The notes beneath the pieces were generated by a model that saw nothing but the letters and a program-made list of their open reading frames with translations, ran no database searches and was not told where the DNA came from. 64,000 nt of DNA from Streptomyces spinosus (GTDB lineage: Bacteria > Actinomycetota > Actinomycetes > Streptomycetales > Streptomycetaceae). Below are positions 43,028 to 53,625 of the stretch, piece after piece (the first letter of the stretch is position 1; every line of letters starts with the position of its first letter). The stretch spans positions 285,328-349,327 of the forward strand of contig NZ_JAINRC010000011.1 in assembly GCF_020400655.1 (NCBI RefSeq), given 5' to 3'. Position numbers and translations under genes: made by a program.

Positions 43028-43585
43028 ATGGAGCACGGCCACGACACCCGCCCCCAGCCGACCGGCGCCCACCCGTCCGGCACCGGGACGGTGGTGCACG
43101 ACCGCGGCTGGAGGGACGACGCCCGCACGTCGGCCCGGTGTGCCGGCGCGCTGTTCGGCCTGCTGCTGTGCGTCGACTGGACGGCCGGCTCGCTGACCTG
43201 GTGGCGCGGTGGCCTGTGGCTCCTGCTGGCGCTGCTCCTGCTCCTCGTGCTGCTCCCGGTGCGCGTGTCCGCCGGCCGGGGCTGGCTGGCCACCCGCCGC
43301 CTGTACCGCACCCGCCGCGTCCGTACCGATCTGCTGACCGCGGTGCGCCCGCTGGACGGCGTCACCCGGCGCCTGGTGCTGCGCGACACCCTCGGCAACC
43401 GGGTCGAGATCGACCCCGAGGTACTGATCCGCAACCCGGAGCTGTGGTACCGGCTGGACCAGGGCGCCCGCGCCGCGCAGGCCGCCGGCACCCTGCTGTG
43501 CGGTGCCGCGGCGCTGCGCCGCCTGGCCCGCCGCGTGGACCGCGAGACGGCCCTCGGTGTGTTCCGGGCGTCGGGTCTGGAGTGA
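43028..43585 (+). CDS. Membrane protein of unknown function
   Basis: 185 residues from ATG 43028, which lies seven bases after TACCGT (43015-43020), so it is probably leaderless. Two close membrane segments (ARCAGALFGLLLCVDWTAG and GGLWLLLALLLLLVLLPVRVSAG) are followed by a soluble part with RRLVLRDTLGNRVEIDPEVLIRNPELWYRLDQGAR. The soluble part resembles a small PH-like or nucleotide-free domain found in other Streptomyces membrane proteins. No function is known. Confidence 0.75.
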   Translation: MEHGHDTRPQPTGAHPSGTGTVVHDRGWRDDARTSARCAGALFGLLLCVDWTAGSLTWWRGGLWLLLALLLLLVLLPVRVSAGRGWLATRRLYRTRRVRTDLLTAVRPLDGVTRRLVLRDTLGNRVEIDPEVLIRNPELWYRLDQGARAAQAAGTLLCGAAALRRLARRVDRETALGVFRASGLE

Positions 43586-43822
43586 CGCTCGGTGGCCGCC
43601 GCGCGCCGGCGCCCCGCTCTCCCCGCTCCCCTCGCTCCGGGGAGAACACCGCCACGGCCTCCCCTTCTTGGTGCGGCTCCGCCTCGCGCGGGCCATTCTT
43701 AACGCAAGCTTGACGCCGCCCGAGCCGTGATCCATAGGCCCAGACGTCACTCTCTGCTTACGCTGGTGCCGCCGTCCGCGTGATGGCCGCAAAGAGCTGA
43801 GCCGCACATCAGGAGCACGCCG

Positions 43823-45781
43823 ATGGTCACGACCGAGCGCCCTCCCAGTACCAGCCGCGTGCGCGCGTGGATGCTGGAGGGCCTGTCCGACATGGGCAAG
43901 GGCGGTGGCCACACCGGACCCCACGCCGCGCCGGAGCCGCCGCACCAAGGACAGCGCTGGTGGCGGGTGATGTGCCTGACCGGTGTCGACTACTTCTCCA
44001 CCCTCGGCTACCAGCCCGGCATCGCGGCCCTGGCCGCCGGTCTGCTCTCGCCGGTCGCGACCATCGTGCTCGTCGTCGTGACACTGGCCGGCGCGCTGCC
44101 GGTCTACCGCCGGGTCGCGCAGGAGAGCCCGCACGGTGAGGGTTCGATCGCGATGCTGGAGCGGCTGCTGTCCTTCTGGCAGGGCAAACTGTTCGTGCTC
44201 ACGCTGCTCGGCTTCGCGGCGACGGACTTCCTCATCACCATCACGCTGTCCGCCGCGGACGCCTCCACCCACCTGGTGGAGAACCCCCATCTGACGCAGG
44301 CCCTGCAGGGCAAGCAGATGCTGATCACCCTCCTCCTGGTGGCCCTGCTCGGCGCGGTCTTCCTCAAGGGCTTCCTGGAGGCGATCGGCGTCGCGGTCGT
44401 CCTGGTGGGCGTGTACCTGGGGCTCAACCTCGTCGTCGTCATCACCGGCCTGTGGCACGTCGTGACCGCCGAACACGTGATCACGGACTGGAGCAGCGCG
44501 CTGACCACGGAGCACGGGAACGTCTTCGTGATGATCGGCGTCGCCCTGATCGTCTTCCCCAAGCTCGCCCTGGGCCTGTCCGGCTTCGAGACCGGTGTCG
44601 CCGTCATGCCGCACGTCAAGGGCGACGCCGGCGACACCGAGGAGCGGCCCGCGGGCCGCATCCGGGACACCAGGAAGCTGCTGACCACCGCCGCGCTGAT
44701 CATGAGCTGCTTCCTGATCGCCACCAGCTTCATCACCACGCTGCTGATCCCGGAGAAGGAGTTCAAGACGGGCGGCCAGGCCAACGGCCGCGCGCTCGCC
44801 TACCTCGCGCACGAGTACCTCGGCAGCGCCTTCGGCACGGTCTACGACGTGTCGACGATCGCCATCCTCTGGTTCGCGGGCGCCTCCGCCATGGCAGGCC
44901 TGCTCAACCTGATGCCGCGCTACCTGCCCCGTTACGGCATGGCCCCGCACTGGGCGCGGGCGGTACGGCCGATGGTCATCGTCTTCACCCTGATCGCCTT
45001 CCTGGTGACCTGGATCTTCGACGCCGACGTCGACAAGCAGGGCGGCGCCTACGCCACCGGTGTGCTGGTGCTGATCAGCTCCGCCGCGATCGCCGTGACC
45101 ATCGCCGCGCGCAGGGCTGGACAGCACGGCTGGACCGTCACCTTCGCGGTGATCTCCGTGGTGTTCCTCTACACGACCGTGGTGAACGTCATCGAGCGCC
45201 CGGACGGCGTGAAGATCGGTGCCTGTTTCATCGCGGGCATCGTGCTGGTCTCCCTGCTGTCCCGGCTGGCCCGTGCCTTCGAGCTGCGGGTGACCAGCGT
45301 GTCGCTCGACCCCATGGCGGAACGGTTCATCCGCGACATGGCCAGCCGCAAGATGCGGTTCATCGCCAACGAGCCGGACCGCCGGGACAAGGCCGAGTAC
45401 CGCGACAAGATCGAGCAGATCCGCGCCGACAACGACTTGCCCGAGCACGAGGACTTCGTCTTCGCCGAGGTCACGGTCACCGACCCGTCCGAGTTCGAGG
45501 CCGGCCTCGTCGTGCGCGGCGAGGTGCTGCACGGCCGCTACCGGGTGCTGACGCTGGAGTCCGCCTCGATCCCGAACGCCCTCGCCGCCCTGCTGCTGCA
45601 CGTCCGTGACATCACCGGCTGCACCCCGCACATCTACTTCGAGTGGACCGAGGGCAGTCCGTTCGCCAACTTCCTCCGCTTCTTCCTCTTCGGCCAGGGT
45701 GAGGTCGCCCCGGTCACCCGCGAGGTACTGCGCGAGGCGGAACCGGACCGCGAACGCCGGCCGCGGGTGCACACCGGCTGA
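43823..45781 (+). CDS. APC-superfamily transporter with a large cytoplasmic C-terminal domain
   Basis: 652 residues, ATG start with AGGAG seven bases upstream. About 12 membrane helices: TGVDYFSTLGYQPGIAALAAGLLSPVATIVLVVVTLAGALPVYRRVAQESPHGEGSI is the helix-1/2 region, with several more to about residue 480. The last 150 residues are cytoplasmic. The layout (APC core plus C-terminal domain) recalls KimA-like potassium/proton symporters as well as amino-acid permeases. The first 60 residues are polar. The 237-base leader upstream contains a possible TTGACG -35 but no recognised riboswitch. Confidence 0.85.
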   Translation: MVTTERPPSTSRVRAWMLEGLSDMGKGGGHTGPHAAPEPPHQGQRWWRVMCLTGVDYFSTLGYQPGIAALAAGLLSPVATIVLVVVTLAGALPVYRRVAQESPHGEGSIAMLERLLSFWQGKLFVLTLLGFAATDFLITITLSAADASTHLVENPHLTQALQGKQMLITLLLVALLGAVFLKGFLEAIGVAVVLVGVYLGLNLVVVITGLWHVVTAEHVITDWSSALTTEHGNVFVMIGVALIVFPKLALGLSGFETGVAVMPHVKGDAGDTEERPAGRIRDTRKLLTTAALIMSCFLIATSFITTLLIPEKEFKTGGQANGRALAYLAHEYLGSAFGTVYDVSTIAILWFAGASAMAGLLNLMPRYLPRYGMAPHWARAVRPMVIVFTLIAFLVTWIFDADVDKQGGAYATGVLVLISSAAIAVTIAARRAGQHGWTVTFAVISVVFLYTTVVNVIERPDGVKIGACFIAGIVLVSLLSRLARAFELRVTSVSLDPMAERFIRDMASRKMRFIANEPDRRDKAEYRDKIEQIRADNDLPEHEDFVFAEVTVTDPSEFEAGLVVRGEVLHGRYRVLTLESASIPNALAALLLHVRDITGCTPHIYFEWTEGSPFANFLRFFLFGQGEVAPVTREVLREAEPDRERRPRVHTG

Positions 45782-45800
45782 TCCGGGCAGGCGCGGCGGC

Positions 45801-45830
45801 ACCCCCGGACCGCCTCGGCACTCCGGGGGT
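45801..45830 (+). terminator. Inverted repeat after the APC transporter gene
   Basis: Arms ACCCCCGGA (45801-45809) and TCCGGGGGT (45822-45830) form a nine-base perfect stem, 20 bases after the stop. Probable terminator. Confidence 0.6.
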
Positions 45831-45974
45831 CCGGCACCACGACGGCGGGCGCCCGGTCCCGCGTCCGCCGAACGCGTCCGCCGGAGCCGGGTGCGTGGTA
45901 CGGCGGAACCGCGGTGCCTCCGACGGCCGACCCGCGTCCGTGGCCCGGGGGCGCGTGGCCCTATGGTGACCGGC

Positions 45975-46370
45975 ATGCAGTCCTACACGATCGGTCAGGC
46001 CGCGCGGCTGCTCGGCGTCAGCCCGGACACCGCCCGCCGCTGGGCCGACGCCGGCCGGGTGGCCACGCACCGCGACGAGTCCGGGCGGCGCCTCATCGAC
46101 GGCAGAGACCTCGCCGCGTTCTCGGTCGAACTGGCCAAGGCGGGCGCCGCCGAGGAGGACGCCTCGTACACCTCGGCCCGCAACGCCTTCCCCGGCATCG
46201 TCACCGCGATCAAGCTCGGTGATGTCGCCGCCCAGGTGGAGATCCAGGCCGGCCCGCACCGGCTCGTCTCGCTGCTGACCCGGGAGGCGGTGGAGGAACT
46301 GGGCCTGGAGGTCGGCATGGAGGCCACCGCGCGCGTGAAGTCCACCAACGTGCACATCGACCGGGTCTGA
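45975..46370 (+). CDS. HTH-Mop protein: MerR-type DNA-binding motif joined to a molybdate-binding Mop domain
   Basis: 131 residues. The N-terminus SYTIGQAARLLGVSPDTARRWADAGRVATHRDESGRRLIDGRDLAAFSVEL is a MerR/excisionase-like HTH. The C-terminus SARNAFPGIVTAIKLGDVAAQVEIQAG..EELGLEVGMEATARVKSTNVHIDRV is a single Mop (TOBE) domain that binds molybdate. It is the likely sensor and regulator for modABC, which follow. ATG 45975 lies seven bases after TATGGT (45962-45967), a leaderless arrangement. Confidence 0.9.
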   Translation: MQSYTIGQAARLLGVSPDTARRWADAGRVATHRDESGRRLIDGRDLAAFSVELAKAGAAEEDASYTSARNAFPGIVTAIKLGDVAAQVEIQAGPHRLVSLLTREAVEELGLEVGMEATARVKSTNVHIDRV

Positions 46371-46560
46371 TCCGGCGTCTACGCTCCCGGCCGGCCGACG
46401 CCGTACAAACGCACATGCGAGCCGGACTCCGGCATATCCCGGCTCATGCGATGCCACAGCTGACTCCTCCTTGGCAGATGCGGCAGTATGATCGCCGCAC
46501 GGCCGGCACCGGGCCGGGCCCGGGCGCGACAGTCGTTCGACAGAACCGAGGAGTAGATCC

Positions 46561-47394
46561 GTGATGACCCTCTCCGTGCGCCGGACCCGGCGAATACTGC
46601 GGCTGGCCGGCGCGGGAGCCGCCGCCATGCTGGCCCTCGGCGCCTGCTCCTCCTCGTCGGACTCCGCCGACTCGTCCAGCCCCTCGGCCCCCTCCGGCAC
46701 ATCGGCGTCCCCGAAGCTGTCCGGCACCGTCACCGTGTTCGCGGCGGCCTCCCTGAAGGAGAGCTTCACGACCCTCGGCAAGGAGTTCGAGAAGCAGCAC
46801 CAGGGCACGAAGGTCAGCTTCAACTTCGGCGGCAGCGACACCCTCGCCGCCAACATCACCAGCGGCGCCCCGGCGGACGTGTTCGCCGCGGCCAGCCCCA
46901 GGACCATGGCCGTCGTGACGGACGCGAAGGACGCGGCCGGCACCCCGGTCACCTTCGTCCGCAACCAGCTGGAGATCGCCACCCTCCCGCGCAACCCGCA
47001 CAAGGTCGCCTCCCTGAAGGACCTCACCAAGACCGGTCTGAAGGTCGTCCTGTGCGACAAGACCGTCCCGTGCGGTGCCGCTGCCCAGAAGGCCCTCGAC
47101 GCCGCCGGGCTGAAGCTCACGCCGGTCTCCTACGAGCAGGACGTCAAGAGCGCCCTGACCAAGGTGGAGCTGAAGGAGGCCGACGCGGCGGTGGTGTACA
47201 AGACCGACGTGAGGGCGGCGGGTGACAAGGTGGAAGGCGTGGAGTTCCCCGAGTCGGCCCGTGCCGTCAACGACTACCCGATCGCGTTGCTGAAGAACGC
47301 GCCGAACACCGAGGCCGCCAAGGCGTTCATCGCCCTCGTCCGCTCCGCGGAGGGCCAGAGGGTGCTGACCGGGGCGGGCTTCCTCAAGCCGTGA
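46561..47394 (+). CDS. modA: Molybdate ABC transporter substrate-binding lipoprotein
   Basis: 277 residues from GTG 46561, seven bases after GAGGAG. The lipoprotein signal ends in LGAC (Cys29), then a Ser/Asp linker. The ModA core is clear: GTVTVFAAASLKESFTTLGKEFE, FNFGGSDTLAANITSGAPADVFAAAS and PVTFVRNQLEIATLP, ending AVVYKTDVRA. The AAAS and GGSD motifs bind the oxyanion. modA, modB and modC overlap by four bases at each junction, forming one operon after the HTH-Mop gene. Confidence 0.97.
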   Translation: MMTLSVRRTRRILRLAGAGAAAMLALGACSSSSDSADSSSPSAPSGTSASPKLSGTVTVFAAASLKESFTTLGKEFEKQHQGTKVSFNFGGSDTLAANITSGAPADVFAAASPRTMAVVTDAKDAAGTPVTFVRNQLEIATLPRNPHKVASLKDLTKTGLKVVLCDKTVPCGAAAQKALDAAGLKLTPVSYEQDVKSALTKVELKEADAAVVYKTDVRAAGDKVEGVEFPESARAVNDYPIALLKNAPNTEAAKAFIALVRSAEGQRVLTGAGFLKP

Positions 47395-48251
47395 CCTCGC
47401 TCGACAAGCCCGGTGCCGCGACCGGCCCCCGCGCGGGCCGGCCACGGCGACGCCGCGTCGGCACGGCGAACCGGCGCGGGGTGCCGCTGCCGCTGCTGCT
47501 GCCGGGCGTGCTGGCCCTGGCGTTCCTGCTGCTGCCGCTGTTCGCGCTGCTCGTCCGCGCGCCGTGGCGCGGGCTGCCGGACCAGCTGACCAGCGCCGAG
47601 GTGTGGCAGGCGCTCCAGCTGTCCCTGGTCAGCGCCACCGCGGCGACCGCCGTCAGCCTCGTCCTCGGTGTGCCGCTTGCCTGGCTGCTGGCCCGCACGG
47701 AATTTCCCGGCCGGGGCCTGGTACGCGCCCTCGTCACGCTCCCGCTGGTGCTGCCCCCGGTGGTCGGCGGTGTGGCCCTTCTGCTCGCCCTGGGCCGCAA
47801 CGGCGTCATCGGCCGGTGGCTCGACGCGTGGTTCGGCATCACCCTGCCGTTCACCACCACCGGGGTCGTGATCGCGGAGGCGTTCGTCGCGATGCCGTTC
47901 CTGGTGATCAGCGTGGAGGGCACACTGCGCGCCGCCGACCCCCGTTACGAGGAGGCGGCCACCACGCTCGGCGCCTCCCGCTTCACCGCGTTCCGCCGGG
48001 TGACCCTGCCGCTGATCGCGCCGGGCATCGCGGCCGGCGCGGTCCTGGCATGGGCCCGCGCGCTCGGCGAGTTCGGCGCGACGATCACGTTCGCGGGCAA
48101 CTTCCCCGGCCGTACCCAGACCATGCCCCTCGCGGTCTACCTGGCCCTGCAGAACGACCCCGAGGCCGCCATCTCCCTCAGCCTGGTCCTCCTGACCGTG
48201 TCGATCGCGGTACTGGCGGGCCTCCGGGACCGCTGGATGACCACGTCATGA
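47391..48251 (+). CDS. modB: Molybdate ABC transporter permease
   Basis: 286 residues. The start GTG overlaps the modA stop (GTGA). About six membrane helices follow: LLLPGVLALAFLLLPLFALLVRAPW is the first. The EAA loop with conserved Gly is EEAATTLGASRFTAFRRVTLPLIAPGI, the site of contact with ModC. An Arg-rich N-terminus (RAGRPRRRRVG) precedes the first helix. It forms a homodimeric channel for molybdate. Confidence 0.96.
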   Translation: MTSLDKPGAATGPRAGRPRRRRVGTANRRGVPLPLLLPGVLALAFLLLPLFALLVRAPWRGLPDQLTSAEVWQALQLSLVSATAATAVSLVLGVPLAWLLARTEFPGRGLVRALVTLPLVLPPVVGGVALLLALGRNGVIGRWLDAWFGITLPFTTTGVVIAEAFVAMPFLVISVEGTLRAADPRYEEAATTLGASRFTAFRRVTLPLIAPGIAAGAVLAWARALGEFGATITFAGNFPGRTQTMPLAVYLALQNDPEAAISLSLVLLTVSIAVLAGLRDRWMTTS

Positions 48252-49477
48252 CGACCCCCCGCCCCGAGTCCACCGACGGCACCGGCCCCTGCCGGTCCCC
48301 CGCCGCGACCACCGACGGCACCGAACCCTCCCGTGCCCCGGCCGCAACCACCGACGCCACACACCCCGCACCGCGGCCCGCCGCGACAACCGCCCGCACC
48401 GGCCCCGCTCCGCGCCCCACCGCGGACCCGCACCAGCCCTCCGGCCTGGACGCCCACCTCGTGGTCGACCGAGGCGCCTTCCGCCTGGACGTCACCGTGC
48501 ATGCCGCCCCCGGTGAGGTCCTCGCCCTGCTGGGTCCCAACGGCGCCGGCAAGACCACCGCCCTGCGCGCCCTCGCCGGCCTCACCCCCCTCACCGACGG
48601 TCACCTCCGCCTGGACGGCACCCCCCTGGCCCACACGCCCCCGGAGTCCCGCCCGGTCGGCGTCGTCTTCCAGGACTACCTGCTCTTCCCCCACCTGTCG
48701 GCCCTGGACAACGTCGCCTTCGGCCCCCGCTGCCAGGGCGTGCGCAAGGCGGAGGCCCGCGCCCAGGCGGCCACCTGGCTGGACCGGATGGGCCTGGCGG
48801 CCCACGCGGGTGCCAAGCCCCGCGACCTCTCCGGCGGCCAGGCACAGCGCGTGGCCCTCGCCCGCGCCCTGGCCACCCGCCCCCGGCTGCTGCTCCTCGA
48901 CGAGCCGCTGGCGGCCCTGGACGCCCGTACCCGCCTGGAGGTCCGCGCGCAGCTGCGCCGCCACCTGGCCGAGTTCGAGGCGGTCTCCGTACTGGTCACC
49001 CACGACCCGCTGGACGCCATGGTGCTCGCGGACCGGCTGGTGGTCGTGGAGCACGGCCGGGTCGTCCAGCAGGGCACCCCCGCCGACATCGCCCGCCGTC
49101 CCCGCACGGACTACATCGCCCGGCTCGTCGGCCTCAACCTCTACCGCGGACAGGCCGCCGGGCACACCGTACGGCTCGACACCGGCCCCTCGGTCACGAC
49201 CACGGAGGAGCTGTCGGGCCCGGTCTTCGTGGCGTTCCCGCCGTCCGCCGTGACCCTTTTCCGGGACCGGCCCTCCGGCGCCAGCGCCCGCAACCTGTGG
49301 CGTTGCGAGGTCGCCGGCCTGGAGACGCACGGAGACCAGATCCGCGCCGACCTCACCGGCGAGCTGCCGCTCGCGGCGGACCTGACGACGGCCGCCGCCG
49401 CCGAGCTGGGCCTGCACCCGGGTGCACCGGTCTGGGCGACGGTCAAAGCGACGCAGACCCACGCATACCCGGACTGA
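48248..49477 (+). CDS. modC: Molybdate ABC transporter ATP-binding protein with a disordered N-terminal tail
   Basis: 409 residues from ATG 48248, overlapping the modB stop by four bases. The first about 65 residues are an unusual Pro/Thr/Ala tail made of repeated blocks (PAATTDGTEP-like). The ATPase domain follows with Walker A GPNGAGKT at 96-103, Q-loop VFQDYLLFPHL, signature LSGGQAQRVALARAL and Walker B LLLLDEPLAALD, then the H-loop VLVTHD. A C-terminal TOBE/Mop-like domain (about 330-405) is where oxyanion regulation acts. The tail is not typical of ModC and probably arose by local repeat expansion. Confidence 0.95.
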   Translation: MTTPRPESTDGTGPCRSPAATTDGTEPSRAPAATTDATHPAPRPAATTARTGPAPRPTADPHQPSGLDAHLVVDRGAFRLDVTVHAAPGEVLALLGPNGAGKTTALRALAGLTPLTDGHLRLDGTPLAHTPPESRPVGVVFQDYLLFPHLSALDNVAFGPRCQGVRKAEARAQAATWLDRMGLAAHAGAKPRDLSGGQAQRVALARALATRPRLLLLDEPLAALDARTRLEVRAQLRRHLAEFEAVSVLVTHDPLDAMVLADRLVVVEHGRVVQQGTPADIARRPRTDYIARLVGLNLYRGQAAGHTVRLDTGPSVTTTEELSGPVFVAFPPSAVTLFRDRPSGASARNLWRCEVAGLETHGDQIRADLTGELPLAADLTTAAAAELGLHPGAPVWATVKATQTHAYPD

Positions 49478-49505
49478 GCGGACCGGCGCTCTACGGTGGG
49501 TGCCC

Positions 49506-49925
49506 ATGACCCTGAGCATCCGCAACCAGCTGCCCGGCACCGTCACCGAGGTGCGCGCGGGCGAAGTCATGGCGACCGTCAAGGTCCGGCTCACCGGCGG
49601 CCAGGACCTCACCGCCGCCGTCACCCTGGAAGCCGTCGAACAGCTCGGCCTCGCCCCGGGCTCCCCGGTGACCGCCCTGGTGAAGGCGACGGAGGTCTCC
49701 CTCGCCGCCAACCGGGTCGAGGCTCTGTCGATCCGCAACCAGCTGCACGGCACGGTCATCCGCCTCTCGCTCGGCGAGGCCATGGCCACCGTCCGGGTCG
49801 CCGTGGAAGGCGGCGAGCTCACCGCCGCGATCACGAAGGACGCGGCCGGGGACCTCGGTCTGTTCGTGGGCTCCGACGTCGTCGCCCTGATCAAGGCGAC
49901 CGAGGTCTCGCTGGCGACGGCGTAG
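49506..49925 (+). CDS. Tandem Mop-domain molybdate-binding protein (molbindin)
   Basis: 139 residues composed of two Mop/TOBE repeats: SIRNQLPGTVTEVRAGEVMATVKVRLTGGQDLTAAV and SIRNQLHGTVIRLSLGEAMATVRVAVEGGELTAAI, each ending VKATEVSLA or IKATEVSLA. There is no HTH. Such molbindins assemble as oligomers and store molybdate. The ATG at 49506 follows TACGGT (49492-49497) by eight bases, so it may be transcribed separately and leaderless. The terminator at 49933-49966 is immediately downstream. Confidence 0.93.
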   Translation: MTLSIRNQLPGTVTEVRAGEVMATVKVRLTGGQDLTAAVTLEAVEQLGLAPGSPVTALVKATEVSLAANRVEALSIRNQLHGTVIRLSLGEAMATVRVAVEGGELTAAITKDAAGDLGLFVGSDVVALIKATEVSLATA

Positions 49926-49932
49926 CACGCCC

Positions 49933-49966
49933 GAAGGCCCCGCCCGGAAACCCGGGCGGGGCCTTC
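49933..49966. terminator. Strong bidirectional terminator between the molbindin and gcvP genes
   Basis: Perfect 14-base arms GAAGGCCCCGCCCG and CGGGCGGGGCCTTC with a six-base loop, seven bases after the molbindin stop and 14 bases from the stop of the convergent gcvP. Symmetric structure suggests that it serves both transcripts. Confidence 0.85.
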
Positions 49967-49979
49967 GTCGGCGGTTCGC

Positions 49980-52865
<2,886 letters not shown>

Positions 52866-52927
52866 TGCGGAGGCCTCCTGGTCTGACGCGACCTGCGAGG
52901 GGCACCACGGCGCGGGTACCCCGACGG

Positions 52928-53127
52928 CCTCCCCCTCTGTCATCTCGACCTGAGAGCTTCACCGGACGCCCGCGGGCACCGGCTTTCCCCGTCGGTGAGG
53001 GCGGAAGCCGTCGACATCCGCCCTGCTTTCCAGAGTGACCTCGTCCGTGCGGTACGTGAGCCTGAGAGATTCCGGGGAGGATTTGCTCCTTCGGCGCCTC
53101 CGAGGTGGTCGGAGGACTCTCCCGCAC
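52928..53127 (-). promoter_or_regulatory. Tandem glycine riboswitch (gcvT motif) ahead of gcvP
   Basis: On the minus strand the leader reads CGGGAGAG, then the conserved GCCGAAGGAGCAA and CTCTCAGGC cores and ACTCTGGA of aptamer 1. A second set follows: CACCGACGGGGAAAGCC, GAAGCTCTCAGG and GACAGAGGGGGAGG of aptamer 2. This is the two-aptamer glycine sensor found ahead of glycine-cleavage genes; glycine binding turns expression on. The boundaries are approximate. The start codon lies about 60 bases after aptamer 2, leaving room for a sequestering element. Confidence 0.93.
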
Positions 53128-53136
53128 GGGGTCAGC

Positions 53137-53165
53137 AGCCTTTGTCAGCCTACCAGCGAGGTCAA
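53137..53165 (-). promoter_or_regulatory. Promoter of the gcvP riboswitch transcript
   Basis: -35 TTGACC (53160-53165), a 17-base spacer and -10 AAGGCT (53137-53142) on the minus strand. Transcription would start just before the riboswitch. The -10 is weaker than the -35. Confidence 0.5.
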
Positions 53166-53253
53166 CGCCGGGGCCTTCGAGTGGCCGCCTCCTTGAATGT
53201 GCTCTTTCGTAGTGCTTACGGAGGAGTTGCGACCACGTGGAGGGAGAGGGACC

Positions 53254-53625
53254 GTGCAGACCGACATCGATCCACGCAACCTGATCGGCCGCAAGGCGTT
53301 CGACCGCAACGGCACCAAGATCGGCACCATCGACGAGGTGTACCTGGACGACGCGACCGGCGTGCCCGAGTGGGCCGCCATACGCACCGGCCTGTTCTCC
53401 CGCGACGCCTTCGTACCCCTGGAGCCGAGCGAACTGGTCGACGACACCCTGCACGTCCCCTTCGACCGCGCCCTGATCAAGGACGCCCCCGACTTCGGCG
53501 TGGGCCGCCACCTCTCCCCCGAACAGGAACTCCAGCTCTACCACCACTACGGCCTCGACGTGGCCCCGCCCCCCAAGGTCCCGGACCGCGACTTCGGCAA
53601 GCTGGCGGGCTCGGAGGAGCCCTGA
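53254..53625 (+). CDS. PRC-barrel domain protein
   Basis: 123 residues from GTG 53254 (AGGGAGA six bases upstream). The PRC barrel is evident: DIDPRNLIGRKAFDRNGTKIGTIDEVYLDDATGVPEWAAIRTGLFSRDAFVPLEPSELVDDTLHVPFDRALIKDAPD. Streptomyces have several such small proteins, probably adaptors for RNA or metabolic enzymes; function unknown. The last 79 bases overlap the 3' end of dinB in the antisense direction. Confidence 0.9.
   Translation: MQTDIDPRNLIGRKAFDRNGTKIGTIDEVYLDDATGVPEWAAIRTGLFSRDAFVPLEPSELVDDTLHVPFDRALIKDAPDFGVGRHLSPEQELQLYHHYGLDVAPPPKVPDRDFGKLAGSEEP

Noticed and set aside
43586..43822. c-di-AMP or other known riboswitch ahead of the APC transporter
   Set aside because: The leader is long enough, but I could not find the conserved core of any known class; only a possible TTGACG -35 is seen.
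42989..45976. 995-codon minus-strand frame opposite the APC transporter
   Set aside because: Antisense to a clear transporter; composition is His/Gln/Asp/Arg-rich as expected for a shadow frame of a membrane protein.
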